64,000 bases of DNA from Ohtaekwangia koreensis (GCF_900167975.1 NZ_FUZU01000002.1:565501-629500); one strand, 5' to 3'; counted from the stretch's first letter, positions 35,569 to 44,804 are shown. Program-made: numbers and translations. The notes: a model not told the origin generated them from the sequence alone.

Positions 35569-36744
35569 ATGGATGCATATATAGTTGCTGGTTTTAGAAC
35601 TGGCGTTGGGAAAGCAAAGAAGGGTGGATTTCGTTTTACAAGACCGGATGATTTGGCTGCAGATGTAATCAAGCATCTTGTGAAATCTGTTCCCGGACTT
35701 GAAAACAAAATGGTTGACGATCTTATCGTGGGGAATGCAGTTCCTGAAGCAGAACAAGGTATGCAGATGGGCAGAATGATTTCGCTGCTCGCGCTTGGCC
35801 AGGATGCTCCGGGTATGGTGGTGAATCGTTACTGTGGATCCGGTATTGAAACTATAGCGATAGCTAGTGCACGCATTCATGCCGGTCAAGCCGATATAAT
35901 TATAGCAGGTGGAACAGAGTCAATGTCACTGGTTCCGGTAATGGGTTTCAAAACCGCGCTGAATTATACTATAGCAAAGGATCATCCTACATACTATACC
36001 AGCATGGGTTTAACCGCGGAAGAAGTTTCGAAGCAATTCAAAATTTCGCGCGAAGAACAAGATCAGTTTTCATATGAATCTCACATGAAAGCCGCTGCCG
36101 CCTGGAAGGAAGGGAAATTTAAAGATGAAGTTGTTCCTATCACTGTAAAGGAAGTATATGTGGATGAGAACATGAAAAAGAAAACAAGGGAGTTCATTGT
36201 AGATAAGGATGAAGGTATACGTGCCGATACAACGGTAGAAGGTTTATCAAAACTAAAACCTGTTTTTGCTGCCGGAGGAACTGTCACAGCTGGTAATTCT
36301 TCTCAAACATCAGACGGTGCTGCCTTTGTTGTAGTAATGTCTGAAAGAATGGTGAAGCAGCTGAATCTTAAACCGATTGCCAGATTGGTAAGCTATGCAG
36401 TAGCAGGTGTTGATCCGCGCATTATGGGTATTGGTCCTGTAGCGGCAATTCCCAAAGCTCTAAAAATTGCTGACCTTAAATTAGATGATATTGATTTGTT
36501 TGAGCTCAATGAAGCTTTTGCAGCACAATCATTAGCAGTGGTGAAAGAGCTTGGCATCGACAGAAAAAAATTGAATGTAAACGGAGGAGCCATTGCAGTA
36601 GGCCATCCGTTGGGTTCGTCAGGTGCAAGATTATCAGTGCAGCTTTTCGGAGAAATGCGCAGACAGAAAAAGAAATACGGAATGGTTACAGCCTGTGTCG
36701 GAGGTGGACAAGGTGTTGCGGGCATCTATGAATTTTTAAGCTAA
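35569..36744 (+). CDS. fadA: Acetyl-CoA acyltransferase (thiolase FadA)
   Basis: A 391-residue thiolase that cleaves 3-ketoacyl-CoA in the last step of beta-oxidation. The active-site Cys is C89 in NRYCGSGIE. The C-terminal motif GGAIAVGHPLGSSGAR is near residue 342-357, and the second catalytic cysteine is in TACVGGGQG near 376-384. The length is the same as Bacillus FadA. The start is 12 bp after fadN, and the gene is followed by fadE. Confidence 0.94.
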   Translation: MDAYIVAGFRTGVGKAKKGGFRFTRPDDLAADVIKHLVKSVPGLENKMVDDLIVGNAVPEAEQGMQMGRMISLLALGQDAPGMVVNRYCGSGIETIAIASARIHAGQADIIIAGGTESMSLVPVMGFKTALNYTIAKDHPTYYTSMGLTAEEVSKQFKISREEQDQFSYESHMKAAAAWKEGKFKDEVVPITVKEVYVDENMKKKTREFIVDKDEGIRADTTVEGLSKLKPVFAAGGTVTAGNSSQTSDGAAFVVVMSERMVKQLNLKPIARLVSYAVAGVDPRIMGIGPVAAIPKALKIADLKLDDIDLFELNEAFAAQSLAVVKELGIDRKKLNVNGGAIAVGHPLGSSGARLSVQLFGEMRRQKKKYGMVTACVGGGQGVAGIYEFLS

Positions 36745-36771
36745 AATTTATCCTACAAAATATTAACGGTT

Positions 36772-38574
36772 ATGAGTACTACCACAACTGAAAAGCAAGC
36801 TATCAAGGGCGGAGAATTTTTGATTCGCGAAACAACGGCTAACGAAATTTTCATTCCGGAAGAATTCAATGAAGAGCAACGCATGATCCAGCAGCAGTGC
36901 AAGGATTTTCTTGCTAAAGAAGTTTGGCCGCGCCTGGACGAGATCGACTCAATGAAAGATCCGAAGTTGATGCCTTCAATTTTAGATAAAGCCGGAGAAC
37001 TCGGTTTGTTGGGAACATCCGTACCTGCAGAACTTGGTGGTTTTGGAATGGACTTCAATACAACGATGCTCGTAGCTGAAGTTATTGGCGCCGGTCATTC
37101 AGTAGCGGTAGCACTTTCTGCGCATACAGGTATCGGTACACTTCCAATTTTGTACTATGGAAACGAAGAACAAAAACAGAAATATATACCCAAACTCGCA
37201 ACCGGTGAATGGAAAGCTGCTTATTGTTTGACAGAGCCAGATTCCGGATCGGATGCTAACAGTGGTAAAACGAAAGCCACATTAACACCGGACGGAAAGC
37301 ACTATGTGATCAACGGCCAGAAAATGTGGATCACCAACGGTGGCTTTGCAGATATATATGTAGTCTTTGCAAAAATTGATAACGATAAAAACCTGAGTGC
37401 TTTCATTGTTGAAAAAACTTTTGGAGGTGTCACCATGAACGAAGAAGAAAAAAAGATGGGAATCAAAGGTTCATCTACCCGTCAGATTTTCTTCAACGAT
37501 TGTAAAGTTCCGGTTGAAAACCTGTTGAGCGAAAGAGAGAATGGTTTCAAGATTGCCGTTAATATCCTGAACATTGGGCGTATTAAACTTGGTATAGCAG
37601 CGTTGGGTGGAAGTAAGCATACTGTAACTCTCGCTACAAAATATGCAAATGAACGCAAGCAGTTCGGTGTACCATTGGCTTCATTTGGTGCGATCAAATA
37701 CAAGCTTGCAGAAATGGTCACCAAAATTTTTGCATCAGAGTCTGCTCATTACCGTGCAAGTCAAAATATAGATGACGCTTACAATGCATTTATAGCGGCC
37801 GGGCTGGATTCTTCTAAAGCACGCTTGAAATCACTAGAAGATTTTGCAATTGAATGTGCGATCTTGAAAGTACATGGATCTGAAGTGTTGGATTATGTGA
37901 CAGATGAAGGTGTTCAGATTTATGGAGGTATGGGCTTCTCGGCTGAAGGTCCTATGGACCGCGCTTATCGAGATGCGCGTATCAACCGGATCTTCGAAGG
38001 AACAAATGAGATCAATAGGCTTCTCACAATTGATATGCTGTTGAAGCGCGCTATGAAAGGATCAATCGACTTGATGAATCCTGCGATGGCTGTGCAAAAA
38101 GATTTACTTTCAATTCCGGATTTTGGCGCCAGCGAAGAGGAAGGAATTTTTGTGAAGGAGAAAAAAGCTTTGGCAAATCTTAAGAAGGCAGGCTTGATGA
38201 TAGCAGGAGCCGCTGTTCAGAAGTTTATGATGAAGCTCTCCGATGAACAAGAGATCATTATGAATCTGGCCGATATACTCATCGAAGCATATATAGCAGA
38301 ATCTGTTTTACTTCGTGTAGAGAAATTGATTTCATTAAAAGGTGAAGCCGCTGTTGAAATACAAAAAGAAATGGCAATCATCTATTTACATTATGCCGTA
38401 AGCAAAGCTGCTTCTGCCGGAAGAGAAGCAATTTCATCTTTCGCTGAAGGCGATGAGCAACGACTCATGCTAATGGGATTGAAACGTTTCACGAAGATTG
38501 ATGCGTACAACTTGAAAGAAGCCAGAAGAAAAGTGGCAAAACATGTAATTGAAAAAGGAGAGTATCCTTTTTAG
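36772..38574 (+). CDS. fadE: Acyl-CoA dehydrogenase (FadE-type)
   Basis: A 600-residue FAD enzyme that catalyses the first dehydrogenation of beta-oxidation. The substrate/FAD segments YCLTEPDSGSDA and GQKMWITNGGFADIYVVFAK (about residues 152-203) and the C-terminal EGTNEINRLL motif (about 414-423) are present. A C-terminal extension of about 170 residues beyond the classic ACAD length resembles long-chain types and Bacillus FadE. The gene ends the fad run and is followed by a terminator. Electrons would go to ETF and on to quinone, possibly through the Fe-S proteins encoded near 42-44 kb (inference). Confidence 0.93.
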   Translation: MSTTTTEKQAIKGGEFLIRETTANEIFIPEEFNEEQRMIQQQCKDFLAKEVWPRLDEIDSMKDPKLMPSILDKAGELGLLGTSVPAELGGFGMDFNTTMLVAEVIGAGHSVAVALSAHTGIGTLPILYYGNEEQKQKYIPKLATGEWKAAYCLTEPDSGSDANSGKTKATLTPDGKHYVINGQKMWITNGGFADIYVVFAKIDNDKNLSAFIVEKTFGGVTMNEEEKKMGIKGSSTRQIFFNDCKVPVENLLSERENGFKIAVNILNIGRIKLGIAALGGSKHTVTLATKYANERKQFGVPLASFGAIKYKLAEMVTKIFASESAHYRASQNIDDAYNAFIAAGLDSSKARLKSLEDFAIECAILKVHGSEVLDYVTDEGVQIYGGMGFSAEGPMDRAYRDARINRIFEGTNEINRLLTIDMLLKRAMKGSIDLMNPAMAVQKDLLSIPDFGASEEEGIFVKEKKALANLKKAGLMIAGAAVQKFMMKLSDEQEIIMNLADILIEAYIAESVLLRVEKLISLKGEAAVEIQKEMAIIYLHYAVSKAASAGREAISSFAEGDEQRLMLMGLKRFTKIDAYNLKEARRKVAKHVIEKGEYPF

Positions 38575-38605
38575 ACATAAAGAATTTTACCTTAACCTAA
38601 ACTGT

Positions 38606-38639
38606 AAAGGGCCAGAGAAATCTGGTCCTTTTCTTTTTT
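38606..38639 (+). terminator. Intrinsic terminator of the fad operon
   Basis: An 11-bp stem (38606-38616 with 38621-38631, including one G-T pair) has a GAAA loop and is followed by a T-rich tail. It lies 32 bp after the fadE stop. Confidence 0.85.
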
Positions 38640-38794
38640 CCTTAGTGTACGAATTTGTAAAAAACCCTGTTCATAACCTGACATTTTTTGGTGGATTAAA
38701 AACAAAAAAGCTTATCAGGAGGCAGGAAACGATCTTTTCAACAACGGGTAAGACTTTTGCATTCTGGATTTGGCAACACCATAACATTATTTTT

Positions 38795-39097
38795 ATGCAA
38801 ACGAAGAGCTCCAATACATCAACCAACACAATCTTAGTTATCATATTATTGATTGTTACATTTCCGATTTGGATTGGAATAGCCGGAGGAATTATAGGAG
38901 CAGTTATTGGAATCTTTGGTGCGGTTATAGGGGCGGTCTTTGGAATTTTCGGTGCTATGATTGGTGCTATAGGTGGATTTATAGGCTGGATTTTTCATTG
39001 GAATTTCCACACGCCATTTGTTTTCTGGAACACGGGGCTCTTAACAATTTTTGCAATTGCCTTGTTGTTCATTATGCTCGCTAAGTCACGAAGATAA
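38795..39097 (+). CDS. Small Gly/Ile-rich membrane protein
   Basis: A 100-residue protein from ATG 38795. A longer frame begins at 38549, inside fadE, and crosses the fad terminator, so I reject that start. The protein has hydrophobic segments at about residues 13-33 and 73-93, and between them a run of G-A-V-I-G-I-F-G repeats, which looks like glycine-zipper packing in a membrane. The family is not recognised. Its stop is directly adjacent to the convergent stop of the next gene. Confidence 0.65.
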   Translation: MQTKSSNTSTNTILVIILLIVTFPIWIGIAGGIIGAVIGIFGAVIGAVFGIFGAMIGAIGGFIGWIFHWNFHTPFVFWNTGLLTIFAIALLFIMLAKSRR

Positions 39098-39487
39098 TTA
39101 CGAAACAGGGTGACGATTATAAAGCATCGGATTAAGGAAGTACTTCGAGTAAATCGGATACTTCTTTACCTCTACAATCTCAGGACTAAGCTTGTTTGCA
39201 AAAATCACTTTATACTGAAACTCAAATCCCTTTTCAATACGAACATTTTTGCGGACGATATACCATTGTTTATTCCATGGATTTAAAACTTTTACTTCCA
39301 GGTGAAACAAACCCGAAGTGCTTCGCACACGAACAATTTTTCCCGGATGTTTATTATATAATTTTCCATTCACAGAAACCTGGATGCTGGTTCCTTCTTC
39401 AGTTTGAATCGCAATACCAGAATCATACCCAAGCACACATGTAGTAGTGGCCAGCATTAGCAACAGCACAGGTAGCAGCGTTTTCAT
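39098..39487 (-). CDS. Small exported protein of unknown function
   Basis: A 129-residue protein from the ATG at 39487, with a signal peptide (about residues 1-20, LLPVLLLMLATTTCVLG). A longer frame from 39586 would add 33 residues before the signal sequence. The mature part is beta-rich with a short KLYNKHPGKIVRV segment and a basic C-terminus, with no motif I recognise. A cysteine near the end of the signal peptide (TTCVLG) does not fit a standard lipobox well. Periplasmic location is inferred. Confidence 0.62.
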   Translation of the reverse strand: MKTLLPVLLLMLATTTCVLGYDSGIAIQTEEGTSIQVSVNGKLYNKHPGKIVRVRSTSGLFHLEVKVLNPWNKQWYIVRKNVRIEKGFEFQYKVIFANKLSPEIVEVKKYPIYSKYFLNPMLYNRHPVS

Positions 39488-39614
39488 ATGATGTTTGTTT
39501 CTTATGATAACGCAAGCTCCGTGCCATCGTTTAAAATCCGTAGTAAATAAAAATATTGCTAAAGATGAAACCTTTGGAAACCGCAACGCAGCGATTCATT
39601 AATAGCTCTGTTGG

Positions 39615-39650
39615 AAATAAAAGAGTCAACACAAAACTTGTGTTGACTCT
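39615..39650 (-). terminator. Intrinsic terminator of the PorE-like gene
   Basis: A perfect 13-bp inverted repeat (39622-39634 with 39638-39650) has a 3-nt loop. On the minus strand it is followed by TTTTATTT, as expected after the 39705-41723 gene. Confidence 0.85.
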
Positions 39651-39704
39651 ATATGTAAACCTATACTTTGTTGAGGAAACTATAGGTATATATCTATCGA
39701 TCGA

Positions 39705-41723
39705 TCAGTTATCCCTGAAATACTTATCTTCTTCATCCACCTCTTCATCCTGTATTGGCTTGGTGCGTGAACTTACTTCCAAGATCTTGAATTCAGTTCT
39801 TCTGTTTTTCTGGCGACCAACAGGATTGTCTGTGCCATCAGGATTAGTATTTCTGGCAATAGGCTTTGATTCGCCATATCCTTTTGCAACCAAACGATCA
39901 GGAGCAATGCCATGTTGTACTATATATGCAACCGCAGACTCAGCACGTCTTTGTGAAAGTCTCTGGTTATAGTCATCCGTATCGACACTATCAGTATGAG
40001 AACCCAACTCGATTTTTATTTCAGGATTATCTACCAGCAACTGAACAAGTTTATCAAGTTCTTTGGCAGCATCCGGGCGAATGTCTGATTTGTTATAGTT
40101 GTAATAGATATTGTCGAGAACGAAGATTTTGTTCAGCTCAATTCTATCCAGCACAATAAGAGTGTCAAGCGTAATGGTCGTGATCAGTTCCTTTAATGAA
40201 TTTGGATCAACCGACTTACCCTTCATAGTATAATTCTGACGCTTTATGAGATAACCATCCGTTTCACCAACGAGATTGTAATCCTCATTTTCATATACTC
40301 TGAATAGGAACTTGCCATCATTTCCAGTTGTATAGTCTTGCATCAAATCACCTTTAGCATCCAAAAGACTAACTTTTGCATTGGGAAGGATCTGACGATT
40401 CTGATCTTTGTCTTCTGTGTAAGCAACACCTTGTAAATAATAATTTACAACCTTCAGGTTAGGATCTTCATTCACAAAGGTATAGATGTCATCATCGCCC
40501 TTACCACCAGATCTATTAGACGCGAAGAAACCGCGATCGGGTTTAAAGAGAAAAATTCCAAAGTCATCATCTGATGAATTCATAGGCTGACCTAAATTCT
40601 CAATTTGTGTTTTACCGTTTGCACGCTTCACAACAAACAAGTCAAGTCCACCATATCCCGGGTGAGCATCCGAAGCAAAGTATAATTTAGCATCTTCGGC
40701 TATATAGGGGAACAACTCGTCACCAGGGGTGTTGATTTCCGGACCAAGGTTTCTCACCCGTGTAAATCTTCCGCGCGAATCCATTTGCGCAGAGTATAGA
40801 TCTGTGCCTCCATAGCCGCCTTTACGATTCGAAGCAAAATATAGTGTGCGTCCATCCTGGCTAAATGCTGGCGTTGAATCCCAGCTATAATTTTTTGCGT
40901 CCGGATCAGACTCGTTTTTGAATTGCGTGTTGATATTTATAGGGATCGGCTCCGACCAAACATTATTTCTGAAACGTGAAATATATAGATCGACATCTGC
41001 GCCACCACCTTTTTTCTTTTCGGAATTGCCTTTGGCAAATACCATCGTCTTTCCGTCTGGAGAAAATGTAACACATCCTTCGTTCCGGATATTATCATTT
41101 ATTCCCTCAGGTAATTTTGCAATTGTATTCAGGTCAACATTGGCACCTTTTGTTGCTACCTTATATAGATCTGTGAACGGCTTGCCTTCTGCTTCATAAA
41201 TTTTTCCATCGCCTCGTGATGATGTAAAGTAAAGTTCATTGCTTAAATATACCGGAGAATATTCGCTGGCGGGAGTATTGATATCTTCCAGATTTTTTAC
41301 TTTATAATAACTCGTTGTCTCGTTGAGTTTAGCGAGGTACGCAAGGCCATTCATCTCTGTCTTGGCGCGGTCTTTCAAAGCTTCGTTTGATGACGATGCA
41401 ATTAACTCTTCATACTGTTTCTTGGCATCTTCATACTTTGTATTCGCCTTCAGCGATTGTGCATAATAAAACTTGATAGTGTCCTTATCAATGCCACGGC
41501 CACCGGCTCTGCTATAATATTGCTCAGCTTCTTTTAATCTATTGGACAACCGATAGGACTCGGCAATGAAAAAATTAGCCTTGGGGCTATTTCCTGTTTT
41601 TTTATAAAGCTCAATGGCATTCTGATATTTACCCAATAAAAAAGCCTTGGTGGCTTTCTTTTCTGTGCTGCAGGCACTCACGACCAGCAGAAGAATCAGA
41701 AGCGAAAAAAATGTGGACTTCAT
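39705..41723 (-). CDS. PorE-like OmpA-family lipoprotein (T9SS-associated architecture)
   Basis: A 672-residue lipoprotein with LVVSAC lipobox (Cys18). In order: TPR-like helices (about 25-130), a WD40/PD40-like propeller region (about 150-420, with repeats such as YFASNRKGGYGGTDLY and FASDAHPGYGGLDLF), a carboxypeptidase-regulatory-like domain (about 425-500) and an OmpA C-terminal peptidoglycan-binding domain (about 545-655, with GSHTDSVDTDDYNQRLSQRRAESA). This domain order is that of PorE, a T9SS component that links the machine to peptidoglycan. Bacteroidota also carry paralogues with a similar plan, so I do not give the symbol. The window holds two T9SS cargo proteins. Confidence 0.85.
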   Translation of the reverse strand: MKSTFFSLLILLLVVSACSTEKKATKAFLLGKYQNAIELYKKTGNSPKANFFIAESYRLSNRLKEAEQYYSRAGGRGIDKDTIKFYYAQSLKANTKYEDAKKQYEELIASSSNEALKDRAKTEMNGLAYLAKLNETTSYYKVKNLEDINTPASEYSPVYLSNELYFTSSRGDGKIYEAEGKPFTDLYKVATKGANVDLNTIAKLPEGINDNIRNEGCVTFSPDGKTMVFAKGNSEKKKGGGADVDLYISRFRNNVWSEPIPININTQFKNESDPDAKNYSWDSTPAFSQDGRTLYFASNRKGGYGGTDLYSAQMDSRGRFTRVRNLGPEINTPGDELFPYIAEDAKLYFASDAHPGYGGLDLFVVKRANGKTQIENLGQPMNSSDDDFGIFLFKPDRGFFASNRSGGKGDDDIYTFVNEDPNLKVVNYYLQGVAYTEDKDQNRQILPNAKVSLLDAKGDLMQDYTTGNDGKFLFRVYENEDYNLVGETDGYLIKRQNYTMKGKSVDPNSLKELITTITLDTLIVLDRIELNKIFVLDNIYYNYNKSDIRPDAAKELDKLVQLLVDNPEIKIELGSHTDSVDTDDYNQRLSQRRAESAVAYIVQHGIAPDRLVAKGYGESKPIARNTNPDGTDNPVGRQKNRRTEFKILEVSSRTKPIQDEEVDEEDKYFRDN

Positions 41724-41762
41724 AACTGCTTAATAATATTGTTAAAGCTACAAATTATTGAC

Positions 41763-42257
41763 TTAACCCTTTACCGTTTCGTGAGGAAGGTAACGCTTTA
41801 ACCATGTAGAGCCAGCAGGTACTAACCAAAAATCTGCTAACGATGATTTTGTGTCTACAAGATTGTTAAAGGTTAATGACTGATGATCCCAGACTCCTTC
41901 GTTTATTTTTTTGGTCAGCTCTGAAAGTTTCAACAACACAATTTCATTCTCCAATTTGAAAGCGACTTGTGATCTGTCAAAAAAATCGACACCAATTGCG
42001 TTTCCAATTTCTTTCATTGTATTAACCGACTTGTCAATTGAACATCCGCTTGCCTGGTCATTCGCGGCGATGATAACAAATTGATCATACCGAATGTCGA
42101 ACGAAGCTTCCATCGGTTGTCCGTGTACCATCCATCCTTGTGTAAACGCTACAAGTGTTTCTGAGATTGTATCAATATCGCTCTGAGAAATTTTTTTGTT
42201 GGATTGATAAACCCAGATTCTTGAATGCGCAGGAAGTGATTCAAATGGTATATACAT
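41763..42257 (-). CDS. Conserved Bacteroidota protein of unknown function
   Basis: A 164-residue soluble protein with no ATP-binding motif, signal peptide or membrane segment. Homologues in the phylum are often named ABC transporter ATPase in databases, but no Walker A or signature motif is visible, so I do not adopt that name. It contains conserved-looking aromatic patches (SRIWVYQSNKKIS, YDQFVIIAANDQASGCSIDKS). It lies between the PorE-like gene (39 bp) and the CCG-domain gene (48 bp) on the same strand and may be co-transcribed with either. The function is unknown. Confidence 0.7.
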   Translation of the reverse strand: MYIPFESLPAHSRIWVYQSNKKISQSDIDTISETLVAFTQGWMVHGQPMEASFDIRYDQFVIIAANDQASGCSIDKSVNTMKEIGNAIGVDFFDRSQVAFKLENEIVLLKLSELTKKINEGVWDHQSLTFNNLVDTKSSLADFWLVPAGSTWLKRYLPHETVKG

Positions 42258-42305
42258 AGTATGGAAATTTTTGAATGGAATTACGGGCAGACAGATTCCG
42301 TCTGA

Positions 42306-43088
42306 CTAATTTAAACCATTCGCTTCAGCGATAAGTTCTGCAAGATCTTTGACTTTCACGTCTGCTTCGCGCTCTTTACTCTTTACACCATCACTCATCA
42401 TCGTCATGCAAAAAGGACATGCCACAGCAATGGTGGTGGCACCTGTTGCCAAAGCTTCTTCAGTTCGCTCTTCGTTAATATCTTTCTTTCCCTTCTCAGG
42501 TTCTTTAAACATTTGTGCTCCTCCGGCACCACAACACAATCCTGTGGTTCGACATCTTTTCATTTCAACAAGATCTGCATCGAGTGCTTCCAAAACAGAA
42601 CGAGGCGCTTCATAAATTTCGTTGGCTCGCCCCAGATAACACGAGTCGTGGTAAGTAATTTTCTTTCCTTTGAAAGCACCACCTTCTACTTTAATCTTTC
42701 CTTCATTGATTAACTGCTGAAGGAAAGTTGAGTGGTGAATTACTTCATAATTGCCGCCAAGTTCAGGATACTCATTCTTTATAGTATTGAAACAATGAGG
42801 GCATGCCGTAACGATCCTCTTAACTCCATATCCATTCAACACCTGGATGTTGCTCATCGCCTGCATCTGAAAAAGAAATTCATTGCCAGCTCTACGCGCG
42901 GGATCGCCCGTGCATGTTTCTTCGGTGCCCAGCACAGCAAACTTTACATTTACAGCATTCAAAATTTTCACAAAGGCTTTTGTAACGCGTTTATAACGAT
43001 CGTCAAAAGATCCTGCACAACCTACCCAAAAAAGAACTTCAGGAGCTTCACCTTTGGCGGCCATATCGGCCATTGTCTGTATTGTCAT
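42306..43088 (-). CDS. CCG-domain (heterodisulfide reductase-type) Fe-S protein
   Basis: A 260-residue protein with two cysteine-rich CCG-type domains. The first includes CAGSFDDRYKR, CTGDPARRAGNEFLF and CPHCFNT (about residues 19-100). The second includes HDSCYLGRANE, RTTGLCCGAGGAQMF and ACPFCMTMMSDG (about 148-235). Such domains bind Fe-S clusters in heterodisulfide reductase B, GlcF and LutA-type proteins. The neighbouring gene encodes a membrane 4Fe-4S protein. The pair probably forms an electron-transfer module (inference). A gap of 40 bp separates it from that partner. Confidence 0.85.
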   Translation of the reverse strand: MTIQTMADMAAKGEAPEVLFWVGCAGSFDDRYKRVTKAFVKILNAVNVKFAVLGTEETCTGDPARRAGNEFLFQMQAMSNIQVLNGYGVKRIVTACPHCFNTIKNEYPELGGNYEVIHHSTFLQQLINEGKIKVEGGAFKGKKITYHDSCYLGRANEIYEAPRSVLEALDADLVEMKRCRTTGLCCGAGGAQMFKEPEKGKKDINEERTEEALATGATTIAVACPFCMTMMSDGVKSKEREADVKVKDLAELIAEANGLN

Positions 43089-43128
43089 GGTTATAGTTAA
43101 TCGTTCTTTGCTACACTATATATGTAAA

Positions 43129-44439
43129 TCACTTCTCATCTTTTGCCCAGTTGAAACGATCGCTCGGTGAGAATTTCCAGGGCGCAAAATTTGTCTCGAT
43201 GTTTTGGAAAACAGAATTCCAGGAAGCTGGTGATCCTGATTCTTCCATAGCAACATAGCGTCTCAATTCTAAAATTATTTCGAGTGGATTGATCATCACC
43301 GGACAAGCTTCTACGCAGGCGTTGCAACTGGTGCAAGCGTTTATTTCTTCCTTTGTTATATAGTCCCCTAAAAGAAATTTTCCATCTTCTAATCCAGGAC
43401 CACCCTTCTCAATACTTTTCCCAACGTCTTCCATCCGGTCACGGGTGTCCATCATGATCTTTCGTGGAGAAAGTTTTTTTCCGGTGATGTTAGCCGGGCA
43501 TTCAGATGTACACCGTCCACACTCTGTGCACGCGTAAGCAGCCAGCAAATTATTCCAGTCGAGATCGTTGACATCTTTTGCACCAAATCTGCCTGGCTCT
43601 GCCGGTGGAGTTGCTGCACTTGCATCGGCTAAGCCCAACATCATTTTTACTTCGTTTGTAACTACCGGCATATTTTTCATATGGCCCTTAGGCTCTACGT
43701 TGGCGAAATATGTATTTGGGAAAGCTAGGAAGATATGCAGGTGCTTCGAGTAAGTAACATAGATGGCAAACCCAAGGATACCTATAATATGGAACCACCA
43801 GGCAAAGCGCTCAATAAAAATTAAGGTGCTTGTAGGAAGAGAATCAAACACAGGAATTAAAAATGAGCTGAAGAATAAATGTCCGGTAGCCGTATAGTGG
43901 TCTTGTGTTCTTTGAAGAATCTGATCAGATGCGTTCATTGTTAAGATGGCCAGCATCAAAATAATTTCAGTGCAAAGAATAATGTTAGCATCGAGTCTTG
44001 GCCAGCCCGCTAATTCGGTAGACCAAAAACGTTTCAGCTTTAAAACATTTCGTCTGATCAGAAAGAACACGCAGGAAAGAAGAACTCCTACAGCAAGGAA
44101 TTCAAAAATATTCATCAACACAGTATAGAGACTGCCCAGGTATGGAGAAAAAATCCTATGTGTTCCTGCGAGTCCATCGATGATAAACTCCAGCACTTCG
44201 AGATTAATAACAAGAAAGCCAACATAAATTAACATGTGGAGGAAAGCTGGTACCGGTCTTTTGAACATTTTCTTTTGTCCGAGGGCAACCAGTATCATGT
44301 TAGACAACCGCTGATTCGGATTATCTTTAATTTCTTTGTCTTTCCCAAGATTTATATTTGCCCGGATACGCGAGGCTCTTTTCCAGATAAACCAGCTGGC
44401 AGCGCCCAGAGTAATGATAAAAGCGATCTGTTGAATCAT
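43129..44439 (-). CDS. Membrane 4Fe-4S electron-transfer protein (ETF-quinone reductase-like)
   Basis: A 436-residue protein. The N-terminal part has about five membrane helices (about 3-20, 65-85, 105-130, 155-175 and 210-235). The C-terminal part carries two 4Fe-4S motifs, CTECGRCTSECP at about residues 303-314 and CTSCNACVEACP at about 367-378. The layout resembles heterodisulfide-reductase-E/D or GlcF-like membrane proteins that pass electrons to quinone. With the CCG protein it could serve an acyl-CoA dehydrogenase/ETF route from fadE (inference, no ETF gene in the window). The start lies upstream of a tRNA gene on the other strand. Confidence 0.82.
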   Translation of the reverse strand: MIQQIAFIITLGAASWFIWKRASRIRANINLGKDKEIKDNPNQRLSNMILVALGQKKMFKRPVPAFLHMLIYVGFLVINLEVLEFIIDGLAGTHRIFSPYLGSLYTVLMNIFEFLAVGVLLSCVFFLIRRNVLKLKRFWSTELAGWPRLDANIILCTEIILMLAILTMNASDQILQRTQDHYTATGHLFFSSFLIPVFDSLPTSTLIFIERFAWWFHIIGILGFAIYVTYSKHLHIFLAFPNTYFANVEPKGHMKNMPVVTNEVKMMLGLADASAATPPAEPGRFGAKDVNDLDWNNLLAAYACTECGRCTSECPANITGKKLSPRKIMMDTRDRMEDVGKSIEKGGPGLEDGKFLLGDYITKEEINACTSCNACVEACPVMINPLEIILELRRYVAMEESGSPASWNSVFQNIETNFAPWKFSPSDRFNWAKDEK

Positions 44440-44487
44440 ACGCGATAATAACGTTATTCTATTAATTCCAATAAATTCAAATATGGT

Positions 44488-44518
44488 TTTGCACCGAATA
44501 TAAATTTATATACTTTTG
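44488..44518 (+). promoter_or_regulatory. Bacteroidota-type promoter of tRNA-Phe
   Basis: TTTG (44488-44491), 19 bp, then TACTTTTG (44511-44518) matches the phylum's TTTG/TAnnTTTG promoter exactly. The tRNA starts 37 bp after the -7 box. Confidence 0.75.
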
Positions 44519-44554
44519 TGCCCCTGTCGAACAAAGACAGGTGGTAGTTTTCCC

Positions 44555-44627
44555 GGTGATGTAGCTCAGTTGGTAGAGCAAAGGACTGAAAATCCTTGTG
44601 TCGGGGGTTCAATTCCCTCCATCACCA
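44555..44627 (+). tRNA. tRNA-Phe (anticodon GAA)
   Basis: A 73-nt cloverleaf. The acceptor stem GGTGATG pairs with CATCACC over all 7 positions. The D-loop is AGCTCAGTTGGTAGAGC, the anticodon loop CTGAAAA has GAA at 44588-44590, and the T-arm is GGGGGTTCAATTCCCTC. The 3' CCA is not encoded and must be added by CCA transferase. Confidence 0.96.
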
Positions 44628-44765
44628 CTCTTTTTAAAGTTAGCCGAAATTTCAGCTTTGTCCAGTATATGTAGCTAAAGTTCTTTTAGCATATAAATTA
44701 ACTTTACCGGTTTCAAATTAAAATCAAATACAGATTCCTGACTAAGAATTGAGTTTAGGATATGT

Positions 44766-44804
44766 ATAAAAAAATAATCCCCTCCAGATTTACTGAAGGG
44801 GATT
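44766..44804 (-). terminator. Intrinsic terminator of the first desaturase gene
   Basis: A 12-bp stem with one mismatch (44776-44787 with 44793-44804) is followed on the minus strand by a T-rich tail. It lies 29 bp after the desaturase stop. Confidence 0.8.

Noticed and set aside
38549-38794. N-terminal extension of the small Gly/Ile-rich membrane protein
   Set aside because: It starts inside fadE and runs through the fad terminator. The ATG at 38795 gives a normal membrane protein.
41763-42257. Name ABC transporter ATPase for this protein
   Set aside because: No Walker A, Walker B or signature motif is present. The database name appears to be carried over without evidence.
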